DNA from: an uncultured Oscillospiraceae bacterium
Lineage (GTDB): Bacteria > Bacillota > Clostridia > Oscillospirales > Oscillospiraceae
Assembly (NCBI GenBank): GCA_910589085.1
Contig: CAJUSG010000020.1
Span: 1 to 38,642 of the forward strand
DNA: 38,642 bases
Direction of reading: 5' to 3'
Below are positions 15,791-23,020 of this stretch, piece by piece. A program made the translations under genes and the position numbers. Within the stretch, counting starts at the first letter, position 1. Every line of letters begins with the position of its first letter. The notes below the pieces were generated by a model, which did no database searches, was not told the origin of the DNA, and saw only the letters and a list, made by a program, of their open reading frames with translations.

Positions 15791-17287
15791 CTAACTCAGG
15801 TCAGAATCGGTCCGAGGGCACTGCTCCTCAATCAGCTCCACCAGCCGGGCAATCCCCTCCTCAATTTCGGGGACGGTGGGATAGAGATAGCTCAGCCGGA
15901 GGTAGCGCTTGCCGTGTCTGCTGTTGGGGTAGAAAAGCTCGCCAGGGTGGTAGTAGATATTCTCCTCTCTGGCCCGCACATAGAGCTTGGCAGGGTTCAC
16001 ATAGTCGGGCAGCCTGCACCAGACCACAGCGCCCCCGGGATGCTCCCGAAAGGTGAGGCCCAGGTGCTCGCAGCGACTCAGAGCCCTATACATGGCCTTC
16101 GCCTTTTCTTCATAGGCAGCCCGCACCGTGTTCAGGTGCCGCTTATAGCTGCCGTCGCTCAGGCAGGCGGCCATAATATGCTGGCTCAGCGTGTTCATTT
16201 GAAATACGGTCATCTGGATCATCTTGGCCACGGCGCTGATAACCCGGGCATTGGCGACAGCGTAGGAGATGGGGATGCTCTGGGCAAAGCTCATGGTAAA
16301 GCTGTTGATATAGATGACAAAGCCGTTGGTATCAATCGCTTTCAGGGGGATCACATCGGTGTCCTCCGGCTCCAGATCGCCGCAGTGGCTCCACTCGATG
16401 ACCGGAAAGCCGTACCGGTGGGCCAGGGTGGCTAAATGAAGCCGGCGGTCCATGGACATGGTCGCGTTGGTGGGATTGTGACAGGTCGGCGTCACGCAGA
16501 GCAGCTTGGGCCTGGCCTTTTCCAGCTCCCGCTCCAGCAGGTCGGTGCGCATCCCCTTATCATCCATGGGGATCAGCTTCACCTCGGCCCCGTGGAGCTT
16601 GAACAGCTGATAGACGTGGATAAAAATAGGCTCCTCCGTGATAATCAGGTCACCGGGATTGACATAGATGTTCAGCAGGAAATCCACCAGCTGCATCACC
16701 TCGTTGCCGATGATGATCTGGCTGGGGGTGACATTGATTCGCTTTTTTTGCAGGTGCTTACAGATCTCCTCCCGGAGAGACTGCAGACCCTGGGAGCTGC
16801 AGTAGTCATAGAGCGCGGCCCCTTTTTCGTCGATGAGCGCACGGATAGTCCTGTTGAGCAGCTCCACCGGACACAGCTCCGCAGGCGTCATGGTCCCCAC
16901 AAAGTAGTAGCTGCTGGACACCTCCCGCTTGATTACCGACCTGCGCCACAGGCCGTCGTCAAATTCCAGGCCGTTGTTGTGCTTGATATAGGCCAAGGGA
17001 GAGCTGAAGCGGACCCCGTGAGAGCCGATGTCAACATTCAGCGCTGTTTGCAGGTGCTGATGGGTGACAACATAGCCGCTGCCCCGCCGGGCGAGCAGAA
17101 AGCCGTCGTCCTCCAGCTTCTTATAGGCGTGGCCCACGGTGGCCCGGTTGATGTTCAGCTTCTTGGCTAACGTCCGTTCCGAATCCAGGCGGTTGCCCTC
17201 CACCAGGCGGCCCGCCTCAATGTCATCCCGGATAAAGTTATAAATTTGTAAATAGACGGGAATCCCCGAATTTTGAAGTTTAATCAT
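15791..17287 (-). CDS. MocR-type GntR/aminotransferase-fold regulator without PLP lysine
   Basis: A 498-residue fusion of a GntR winged helix (about residues 1-75: Y-L-Q-I-Y, LDSERTLAKKLNINRATVGHAY) to a class I aminotransferase-fold domain (about 110-490), the MocR architecture. In active MocR proteins the fold binds PLP through a lysine in S-F-S-K-T-L-A-P-G-L. Here that segment reads S-F-T-M-S-F-A-Q-S-I (329-338), so the lysine is replaced by Met332. The Asp that pairs with the PLP ring nitrogen (E-D-D-Y) is also gone: E298-W-S-H301. The phosphate-side segment reads G-N-E-V-M-Q. The fold markers CHNPTN (269-274) and the late Arg (R-L-S-Y) remain. The protein probably senses a ligand directly, not as a PLP adduct. 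It lies inside the operon between the two ureohydrolase genes; the ATG at 17287 follows AAGGGAC. Confidence 0.9.
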   Translation of the reverse strand: MIKLQNSGIPVYLQIYNFIRDDIEAGRLVEGNRLDSERTLAKKLNINRATVGHAYKKLEDDGFLLARRGSGYVVTHQHLQTALNVDIGSHGVRFSSPLAYIKHNNGLEFDDGLWRRSVIKREVSSSYYFVGTMTPAELCPVELLNRTIRALIDEKGAALYDYCSSQGLQSLREEICKHLQKKRINVTPSQIIIGNEVMQLVDFLLNIYVNPGDLIITEEPIFIHVYQLFKLHGAEVKLIPMDDKGMRTDLLERELEKARPKLLCVTPTCHNPTNATMSMDRRLHLATLAHRYGFPVIEWSHCGDLEPEDTDVIPLKAIDTNGFVIYINSFTMSFAQSIPISYAVANARVISAVAKMIQMTVFQMNTLSQHIMAACLSDGSYKRHLNTVRAAYEEKAKAMYRALSRCEHLGLTFREHPGGAVVWCRLPDYVNPAKLYVRAREENIYYHPGELFYPNSRHGKRYLRLSYLYPTVPEIEEGIARLVELIEEQCPRTDSDLS

Positions 17288-17351
17288 AGCTTGTCCCTTC
17301 CCGCAGGGGGCAGTACGTATGGGTCCGTCCGAGGAGCGGCAGTCCGGGGGA

Positions 17352-18311
17352 TTACTCCCGTTCCTTCAGCACAAAGCCCAACAGGTCGGAAATCAGCCGG
17401 GCGGCCAGGTAGCCGGTATTTCCCCCTGCTTCGTCATATTGAGGGGCTACCTCCACCATGTCCATACCGACGACCTGGAACCGCTTGGCCACCGCCTCCA
17501 GCAGCTCCACCGCCTCATCGTACCAGAAGCCGCCGAACATGGGGGAGCCTGTGCCGGGCCCGCAGGTGGCGTCCATAGCGTCGATATCAAAGGTGACATA
17601 GACCTTTCTCCCCGGCTCCAGTACGGAGAGAAGCCTCTCAGCCCCCTCCCGCCTAGCCTCCTTGACGGAGAAAATGACGTCCCCGTGGGCAGCGGCGGCG
17701 GCAAAGTCGGCGGGAGTACTGCTCCCGATGCCCCGGACGCCGATGTGGACCATCCTGCCGACATAGGCCAGGTCCTCGCAGGCCCGGCGCATGGGAGACC
17801 CGTTGCTCAAGCGCTGTCCGGCGACTGAGGCGGTCCAGTCCAGATGGGCGTCGAAGTGGACCACATCAAAGGGGCCGGCGGCCTCCATCCCTATGAGAAC
17901 GGGATAGGTAATGGAGTGGTCGCCCCCCAGGACAACAGGGAGCGCTCCCCGGTTCAGCAGGATCCGCACCGCCTCGGTCAGGTTGGCGTTGCTGGCCGTC
18001 AGGTCCCCCGGGACATAGTCCACATCGCCGCAGTCCACCACCGTCCAGCGGTCGGAGTCCATATACATCTGCTTCCGCTCCGGGTCGTAGGTGCCCCCCG
18101 GCCTGTAGGAGAAACGGGTTGAGCCGAGCCGGATGGCCCGGGGGCCCAGCCGGGTGCCCGAACGGCCCTGAATGGCAATGTCAAAGGGGGCGCCGAGGAT
18201 GGCCGCATCGGCCGACACCTGGCGGATGTCGGTGCAGACCGGACATTTGGCAAAGCTGGCAATGCCGGTAGGAGAGCCGTTATAAGCGGCGCCAATGCTG
18301 AAATTTCCCAT
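17352..18311 (-). CDS. Ureohydrolase (agmatinase/arginase family) 2
   Basis: A 319-residue ureohydrolase related to the one at 14825-15775. Metal ligands are complete: H132 in GGDHS, D154/H156/D158 in DAHLD, D242/D244 in FDIDAMD. It differs from classic agmatinase at D-A-M-D-A-T, where D-P-[AS] is usual, and at G-T-G-S-P-M-F-G-G, where G-T-G-T-P is usual. Like its neighbour it has DAHLDW followed by a loop ending G-S-P-M-R-R (171-176). Two similar but diverged enzymes in one operon could act on two substrates or form a mixed oligomer; neither can be decided here. The ATG at 18311 follows AAAGGAGG, 14 bp after the C-N hydrolase gene. Confidence 0.9.
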   Translation of the reverse strand: MGNFSIGAAYNGSPTGIASFAKCPVCTDIRQVSADAAILGAPFDIAIQGRSGTRLGPRAIRLGSTRFSYRPGGTYDPERKQMYMDSDRWTVVDCGDVDYVPGDLTASNANLTEAVRILLNRGALPVVLGGDHSITYPVLIGMEAAGPFDVVHFDAHLDWTASVAGQRLSNGSPMRRACEDLAYVGRMVHIGVRGIGSSTPADFAAAAAHGDVIFSVKEARREGAERLLSVLEPGRKVYVTFDIDAMDATCGPGTGSPMFGGFWYDEAVELLEAVAKRFQVVGMDMVEVAPQYDEAGGNTGYLAARLISDLLGFVLKERE

Positions 18312-18326
18312 AAGCTGCTTCCTCCT

Positions 18327-19154
18327 TTACAAACAACGCACAGGCTCGCTCAGAGCCCTGTAGTCCCCGGGCTTGCGCTCCTGCATAATAACGATGTTGT
18401 CCGCCTTCGCCTTGGCGATATCCTCCAGGCAGATCTCCTGAACCAGTACCCGCTCCTCCGGAAAGAGAAGCTTCCTGCACACAAAGCCGTTTGGCCCCAC
18501 CACCATGGTCTCCCCCGCGAAGGAGTAGTCCTCCGCAGGCCCGATCCGGTTGGTGGCGGCTACGAAAACCTGGTTGTTCAGCGCATGGCCGCACAGCATC
18601 TGCTCCCACCAGTGAGCGGAGTCCTCAAAGTAGCGCCAGGCCGCGGTGACAAAGATGACCTCCGCCCCCTGGAGCCCCAGCATTCGGGCCGTCTCCACAA
18701 AGCACAGATCGTTACAGATCAAAATGCCAATCCGACCGTATTTGGTATCAAATACCGGATACTGATCTCCAGCCGCAAACTTTCCCTTCTCTACGTCGAT
18801 CAGGTGGGACTTGGAATAGGAGCCTACTATTTCACCCCCGTCGGAAATCAGGAACGCTTTATTGTAGCATGCCCCGTCTGCCTCCCGCGCAAAAAGTGGT
18901 GCAATCAGATAGACCTCCAGTTCTTTGGCCAGGAGCATCATTTTTTGCAGGGTCTCCCCGTTTTCCGGCTCGGAATTGCGGACTAATTCTTCTATGAATG
19001 CTCCACCATAGCCCTGGTTGAAGGATTCCGGAAGACAAATCACCTTCGCGTCCTGCCGGGCCGCTTCCCGAATCAGTTTTTCCGCCTTTTGAAGATTCGA
19101 AGCAAGCGCTCCACAGGGAAAATCTGCCTGTATCAGCGCAATTTTGTACTTCAT
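18327..19154 (-). CDS. Carbon-nitrogen hydrolase (nitrilase superfamily)
   Basis: A 275-residue amidase of the nitrilase superfamily with a complete catalytic triad: Glu43 (L-P-E-S-F), Lys115 (Y-S-K-S-H-L) and Cys147 (I-L-I-C-N-D). Family members near this type hydrolyse N-carbamoyl amines or terminal amides (for example N-carbamoylputrescine, beta-ureidopropionate, omega-amides). The residues after the cysteine (C-N-D-L-C-F-V-E) differ from the common C-Y-D-L-R-F-P-E, so the substrate is uncertain. The frame is open 18 codons upstream, but the N-terminus MKYKIALIQ fits the family, so the ATG at 19154 is chosen; its AAGGAAGGG site is somewhat far away (11 bp). It is first in the operon and shares the intergenic control region with the divergent M20 peptidase. 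Confidence 0.9.
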   Translation of the reverse strand: MKYKIALIQADFPCGALASNLQKAEKLIREAARQDAKVICLPESFNQGYGGAFIEELVRNSEPENGETLQKMMLLAKELEVYLIAPLFAREADGACYNKAFLISDGGEIVGSYSKSHLIDVEKGKFAAGDQYPVFDTKYGRIGILICNDLCFVETARMLGLQGAEVIFVTAAWRYFEDSAHWWEQMLCGHALNNQVFVAATNRIGPAEDYSFAGETMVVGPNGFVCRKLLFPEERVLVQEICLEDIAKAKADNIVIMQERKPGDYRALSEPVRCL

Positions 19155-19225
19155 CCCGTGTATGTCCCTTCCTTTTGTCCTGAATTTATTTTCGTGCACA
19201 ATCGACATTTCTTTATCTCACTAAC

Positions 19226-19254
19226 ATAATATATGGATACCTCCCTTCGTACAA
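19226..19254 (-). promoter_or_regulatory. Predicted sigma-A promoter of the C-N hydrolase / TRAP operon
   Basis: On the minus strand TTGTAC (19254-19249), a 17-bp spacer and TATTAT (19231-19226). The start would be near 19219, giving a leader of about 65 nt. Its -35 lies 21 bp from the left arm of the long inverted repeat at 19275-19356. Confidence 0.65.
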
Positions 19255-19274
19255 TGCTCCAATGTCCCTCTTTT

Positions 19275-19356
19275 AAAACTAGTCCAATTTCGGAAAGTGG
19301 ATTACCGCAGCCTGACCGCTGATCCCGGCCCCTTTCGGCAAAATTGGTCCAGTTTT
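19275..19356. promoter_or_regulatory. Long inverted repeat, probable operator between divergent promoters
   Basis: The left arm (19275-19297, AAAACTAGTCCAATTT then CGGAAAG) is repeated in reverse complement by the right arm (19332-19356), which reads AAAACTGGACCAATTT then TGCCGAAAG on the minus strand. Only two substitutions and a 2-base gap separate them. The arms contain ACT[AG]G[AT]CCAAT, similar to the CTGGAC half-sites I recall for some MocR regulators such as TauR. The element is almost centred between the two promoters: 20-21 bp upstream of each -35. The natural candidate to bind it is the MocR-type protein encoded in the operon. Confidence 0.6.
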
Positions 19357-19375
19357 TTTTCTGCGGACTGGCCGG

Positions 19376-19404
19376 TTGTTTGCAGCCCCGATTTCCTTTA
19401 TGCT
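19376..19404 (+). promoter_or_regulatory. Predicted sigma-A promoter of the M20 peptidase gene
   Basis: TTGTTT (19376-19381), a 17-bp spacer and TATGCT (19399-19404). Its start, near 19411, leaves a leader of about 50 nt before the ATG at 19462. Confidence 0.6.
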
Positions 19405-19461
19405 TAACGCAGGATAACCTATGTACCAGTGATAAACAGAATGACAGGAGGAGAATTTCCG

Positions 19462-20673
19462 ATGATCGACATTTCGGCGGAACACATTCGTGCTATGGTA
19501 GAGGAGTATCGCGATGAGGCGGTGCGCCTCTTTCAGGAAACCGTTCAGATCCCCAGTCCCACCGGACAGGAGGGTCGGCTCAGCGCATTTTTTGCGGAGT
19601 ATATGGAATCCTTTGGCCTGGAGGTGCGCAAATACGAGTACGAACAGGGCCGCCCCAATCTGCTGGCTGAGTGGGTGGGAAATGACCAGGGTAAAAAATT
19701 TGTGTTCAACGGCCATATGGATGTGTTTCCGCCTCCGGTGGGTATCCGGAGCAAATTCGGCCCCTGGTCCGGGGTCATTGAGGACGGAAAGCTCTACGGA
19801 CAAGGTGCAGGCGACATGAAGGCCGGCGACTGCGCCGCCATGATGGCCGTCCGCATTCTGAAGGAGAAGGGCTATGTGCCCAACGGGCGGGTGCTGCTCA
19901 GCTTTATGGTAGACGAGGAGAACACCAGCGAGATGGGCGTGCGCTCCCTGCTCAGGGACGGAATTTTCAGGGACGGAGACTTTGGCATCTGCATGGAGCC
20001 CTCCGACAATATGCTCCTCATGGAAGAAGGGGGCGTCTGGCAGACCGAGGTCACCTATTTGGCCTCTGGCGGCCACACCACAAACCCTGTCTGTGAGGAG
20101 GATGCCCTGATGAAATCCATCAAGGTCATCCTTGCGCTGTACAAGCTGCGGGAGAAGGTCGAGGCCCGCTCCTTCCCCGGATTGGGGCACCCCTTCCTTC
20201 AGATCAATATGCTCAACGCCGGAACGGTCAGTAATGTTCGGGCCTCCAAAAGCACCTTTTCCATCGACCGCCGGTTCGCCGCGGAGGAGGACTTTGAGAC
20301 GGTACGGCAGGAGATCTTGGATGTTTTGGAGCGGTTTAAAGCCGAAGATCCCGCTTACGATTACACCCTCAAGGAGGTGGCCTATTATCCCAGCGCCAAA
20401 CGGGACACAGGAGACGGGGCCGTCAAATTGATGATCCAGGCCTGTGAGGAGATCCAGGGGCGGAAGGTCCCCCATTTTGCTCGGTATGCCAGCAGTGACG
20501 CGGTCCATATTATGGATCAGACCGGAATGCAGATGCCCATTTACGGCCCCGGGTGTCTGGACATCTGCAGCACCGCAGAAGAGCATGTGGTCCTGGAGGA
20601 CTACCTAACCGCCATCGCAGTCTACATGCGCATGCTGGTCCTTCTGCTGGGACAGAAGGAAGGACAGACGTAA
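19462..20673 (+). CDS. M20-family metallopeptidase (ArgE/DapE/ACY1/CPG2 type)
   Basis: A 403-residue zinc amidohydrolase of the M20 family, which removes acyl or amino-acid groups from N-acyl amino acids or short peptides. The di-zinc site is intact: H85 and D87 (N-G-H-M-D-V), D118 (Q-G-A-G-D-M-K), the general base and ligand E152/E153 (D-E-E-N-T), E179 (C-M-E-P) and H375 (S-T-A-E-E-H). A lid/dimerisation domain sits between about residues 190 and 310. The frame opens 11 codons earlier, but the ATG at 19462 after GACAGGAGG gives the family N-terminus. It is transcribed away from the C-N hydrolase/ureohydrolase/TRAP operon and shares its control region, so it probably acts on the same compound, for example by freeing an acylated or peptide-linked guanidino acid. 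That link is inference. Confidence 0.92.
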   Translation: MIDISAEHIRAMVEEYRDEAVRLFQETVQIPSPTGQEGRLSAFFAEYMESFGLEVRKYEYEQGRPNLLAEWVGNDQGKKFVFNGHMDVFPPPVGIRSKFGPWSGVIEDGKLYGQGAGDMKAGDCAAMMAVRILKEKGYVPNGRVLLSFMVDEENTSEMGVRSLLRDGIFRDGDFGICMEPSDNMLLMEEGGVWQTEVTYLASGGHTTNPVCEEDALMKSIKVILALYKLREKVEARSFPGLGHPFLQINMLNAGTVSNVRASKSTFSIDRRFAAEEDFETVRQEILDVLERFKAEDPAYDYTLKEVAYYPSAKRDTGDGAVKLMIQACEEIQGRKVPHFARYASSDAVHIMDQTGMQMPIYGPGCLDICSTAEEHVVLEDYLTAIAVYMRMLVLLLGQKEGQT

Positions 20674-20746
20674 TATCAATCCCTGGCCGAAAAACAGCAG
20701 TGTCAATTTCTATACGTAATAGACAGCCAGTCAGAAAAATGTACCT

Positions 20747-20786
20747 AAAATCAAGAGCAGACCGAAAACGGTCTGCTCTTGATTTT
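20747..20786 (+). terminator. Intrinsic terminator after the M20 peptidase gene
   Basis: A perfect 18-bp inverted repeat, left arm 20747-20764 and right arm 20769-20786, around an AAAA loop. The 3' arm ends in GATTTT. It closes the peptidase transcript, and it may also block antisense transcription because its other end is A-rich. Confidence 0.85.
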
Positions 20787-20863
20787 CAGATAATGCTCCT
20801 CTAGGAACAAAGAACTGCGTCACCTCTCTCAGCCTGCAAACCTGAAACAGACACAAAAAGCTA

Positions 20864-20892
20864 TTGACCAAATCGGTCGATTGTGATATGCT
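20864..20892 (+). promoter_or_regulatory. Predicted sigma-A promoter of the TetR gene, overlapped by operators
   Basis: TTGACC (20864-20869), a 17-bp spacer and TATGCT (20887-20892). The -35 and spacer overlap the imperfect dyad GACCAAATCGGTC (20866-20878), and a perfect dyad follows the -10 at 20899-20911. This fits self-repression by the TetR protein. Confidence 0.75.
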
Positions 20893-20898
20893 TGTATA

Positions 20899-20911
20899 AA
20901 CCGATTCGGTT
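20899..20911. promoter_or_regulatory. TetR operator, perfect dyad
   Basis: AACCGA-T-TCGGTT is a perfect 13-bp palindrome around the expected transcription start. A related dyad, GACCAAATCGGTC, lies 33 bp upstream over the -35. Both share the core ACC-n-A-n-TCGGT, so two dimers could bind and block the polymerase. Confidence 0.7.
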
Positions 20912-20927
20912 AAGGGGTGTTGGAGCT

Positions 20928-21551
20928 GTGACAGAGCATTTTCAATGTCTGGAACAGGAAAAGCGGGAGCGCGTTCTCAATGCGGGATATCAAATCTTTG
21001 GAAAGCACGGCTACCGAAAGGCCTCCACGGCGGACATCGCCAAGGTAGCCGGTATTTCCAAGGCGATGCTGTTCTATTACTTTGTATCCAAAAAAGAGCT
21101 GTACCTCGACCTGATCCAGGAGGCCTCCCATGTGCTCCTGAGCGCCATGTCCGCCCATCCCGAATCCATTCCAACAGACTTTTTTGAGCGTCTCCTTGCG
21201 CTGAGCCATATCAAGATTCAGGTACTGAAAAAGTCCCCCTTCCTGGCGCAGTTTCTGTTTTCCGCCTTTACAGAAGCGGACCCAGAGGTCTGCGACGAGT
21301 TGCGGGCATATTTATCCGCCGGCGACATCTTCCGGAATGAGATGATGGTCCTGCATACCGACGCTGAGAAATTTAAAAATGGCGTTCGCCCGGAGCTGGT
21401 GATGCAGCTGCTCACGGACTGCGCCCTCGGCCTGTTCTCCGTCCGGACAGCCGACGATTGCAGTCCCGAAATTATTGACCGGCGTATGGACAGGTTCCGG
21501 TTATACCTCGCTCTGCTGAAGCAGAATTTTTACAAGGAAGCGTACCTGTAA
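20928..21551 (+). CDS. TetR-family transcriptional regulator
   Basis: A 207-residue TetR repressor from the GTG at 20928, which follows AAGGGGTGTTGGAG. The frame is open 15 codons further up, but those codons lie across the -10 and the operator. The DNA-binding domain is textbook: R-V-L-N-A-G-Y-Q-I-F-G-K-H-G-Y, T-A-D-I-A-K-V-A-G-I-S-K and L-F-Y-Y-F-V-S-K-K-E-L. The rest is an alpha-helical ligand domain typical of multidrug-type TetR proteins. Just downstream is a decayed ABC ATPase, so the pair was probably a TetR-controlled ABC-2 exporter operon. With the exporter lost, the regulator may now control only itself or sites elsewhere. Confidence 0.92.
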   Translation: MTEHFQCLEQEKRERVLNAGYQIFGKHGYRKASTADIAKVAGISKAMLFYYFVSKKELYLDLIQEASHVLLSAMSAHPESIPTDFFERLLALSHIKIQVLKKSPFLAQFLFSAFTEADPEVCDELRAYLSAGDIFRNEMMVLHTDAEKFKNGVRPELVMQLLTDCALGLFSVRTADDCSPEIIDRRMDRFRLYLALLKQNFYKEAYL

Positions 21552-21583
21552 CATATCAACGCGGCAGGCGGGGAGGGCTATAC

Positions 21584-21927
21584 ATGATACAAGTGGAGGA
21601 GCTGACTTTGCAGTACCCCGGCGGGAAAGGAATTCGGGGGGTGCCCTTCCAGGTGGAGGAGGGGCAGGTGATCGGCTATCTGGGGCCAAACGGCGCCGGC
21701 AAGGCCACCACCATCCGCTGTCTGCTGGGGTTTTCCAGACCGGACGGCGGGCGCTGCTCCATCGGCGGTATGGACTGCTGGCAGCAGCCCCGAATATCCA
21801 GAGGCTTCTGGGCTACCTCCCCGGCGAGATCGCCTTTCTGGATGGGATGACAGGCCGGCAGTTTCTAAAATTCCTGTCCCGGATGCGGGGAACCAGGGAC
21901 GCCGCCAAGCAGAAAGAAACCGCTCTG
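21584..21927 (+). pseudogene. Decayed ABC-2 type ATPase fragment
   Basis: The N-terminal part of an ABC exporter ATPase (I-Q-V-E-E-L-T-L-Q-Y-P-G-G-K-G-I). The Walker A region reads G-P-N-G-A-G-K-A-T-T, with Ala in place of the essential Ser/Thr after the Lys. Near 21780 the frame breaks: after G-M-D-C-W the homology continues in another frame as N-I-Q-R-L-L-G-Y-L-P-G-E, then G-R-Q-F-L-K-F-L-S-R-M. Similarity ends near 21927, before the signature and Walker B motifs, so two thirds of the gene is missing. The start ATG still has a GAGG site and lies 32 bp after the TetR gene. This is a clear pseudogene. Confidence 0.85.
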
Positions 21928-21960
21928 CCCATAAAACCTCATTGGGAAAGCAGTAAGATA

Positions 21961-22000
21961 CCAGCCCGCCGGGATAACTCCCGGCGGGCTGGTTTTCTCT
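21961..22000 (+). terminator. Intrinsic terminator after the ABC remnant
   Basis: A perfect 14-bp stem, CCAGCCCGCCGGGA (21961-21974) and its complement (21979-21992), with a TAAC loop and then TTTTCTCT. It points in the plus direction, and is probably the original terminator of the TetR/ABC operon, kept after the deletion. It also lies 38 bp past the stop of the minus-strand dehydrogenase and may serve both strands. Confidence 0.85.
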
Positions 22001-22030
22001 GTCTGTGGGCAAATACGCGGTCAAGGAGCG

Positions 22031-22990
22031 TCAAGCCAGGTCCCGCAGCTCAGGGACAATAAACTTTGGGGTGCGGCCGGAGAAGTAGTCGTCAACCGCC
22101 TGGGCGCAGGCCAGAGAGGAGCGGGTGGACGCCTCCCTGGTGGCGCCGCCGATGTGGGGGGCCACCAGCACATTCTCCATGGCCAGCAGGGGATTGTTCA
22201 GGTCGAAGGGCTCCTGCTCCACGGTGTCCAGGCCGGCCCCGGCGATCTTTTTGGCCTCCAGGGCCCGGATGAGGGCGGCCTCGTCCACAACGGCCCCCCG
22301 GGCGGTATTGATGAGAAAGGCCTTCTCCTTCATCAGGTCGAACTCCCGGTCGCTCACCGAGTGGGTGGTCTCCTTGGTGGCGGGGACGTGGAGGGAGACG
22401 TAGTCGCTCTCCTTGAACACAACATCCCGGTCCTCCACCAGCTGGATGTACTCGGGGACCTCCCGGGCGAAGGGATCGTAGGCCAGCACCTTCATGTCGA
22501 AGCCGAAGGCCGCCTTTTTGGCCACCAGCTTGCCGATATTGCCCGTGCCGATGAGGCCCAGGGTCTTGCCCTCCAGCTCGGTCTTCTGGATCCCCATCTT
22601 GGCATAGCGGTAATCCTCTTTGCAGTGGGCCATCACCGCCTTGAAGCGGCGGGAGCAGTAGAGCATGTAGAAGATGGCCAGCTCGGCCACCGAGATGGCG
22701 TTGGCCCCGCCGGCGGTGGTGACCAGCACCTTGTTCCGCCGGGCCCCCTCCAGGTCCACATTGTCGTACCCGGCCCCGTGGCGGGCGATGATTTTCAGCT
22801 TGGAGGCGGCGTCCAGAATCTTGCCGGTGATTTTGGCGGTGCGGACAATCATGGCGTCGCAGTCGGGAATGTCGGCCAGGATATCCTCCTCGGCAAAGCC
22901 CCGGCCGTCCACCACCTGGTAGCCGCGGTCCAGGAGATAGGCGTAGCCCTCGGGCAGAATGGGCTGGGGCAGAAGTACTTTATAGCTCAT
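22031..22990 (-). CDS. D-2-hydroxyacid dehydrogenase (PGDH-like) 1
   Basis: A 319-residue NAD-dependent D-isomer-specific 2-hydroxyacid dehydrogenase. It has the split catalytic domain, the Rossmann motif GTGNIG (148-153), then the triad Arg231 (N-T-A-R-G), Glu260 (E-Q-E-P) and His279 (A-P-H-I-G-G). It lacks the C-terminal ACT domain of many serine-pathway 3-phosphoglycerate dehydrogenases. It follows the RraA-type aldolase gene by 30 bp, so a catabolic role is more likely: oxidising a hydroxy acid to a 2-oxo acid, or the reverse. The ATG at 22990 is preceded by an AGAGAGGAG run. A second, diverged paralogue lies at 28627-29598. Confidence 0.9.
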   Translation of the reverse strand: MSYKVLLPQPILPEGYAYLLDRGYQVVDGRGFAEEDILADIPDCDAMIVRTAKITGKILDAASKLKIIARHGAGYDNVDLEGARRNKVLVTTAGGANAISVAELAIFYMLYCSRRFKAVMAHCKEDYRYAKMGIQKTELEGKTLGLIGTGNIGKLVAKKAAFGFDMKVLAYDPFAREVPEYIQLVEDRDVVFKESDYVSLHVPATKETTHSVSDREFDLMKEKAFLINTARGAVVDEAALIRALEAKKIAGAGLDTVEQEPFDLNNPLLAMENVLVAPHIGGATREASTRSSLACAQAVDDYFSGRTPKFIVPELRDLA

Positions 22991-23020
22991 AGCAACCTTA
23001 CTCCTCTCTGCTTTCGGTCA

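Noticed and set aside
12930..19154. An ectoine or taurine catabolic operon, suggested by TRAP plus MocR.
   Set aside because: No ectoine hydrolase, deacetylase or taurine transaminase/dioxygenase genes are present; the enzymes are ureohydrolases and a C-N hydrolase.
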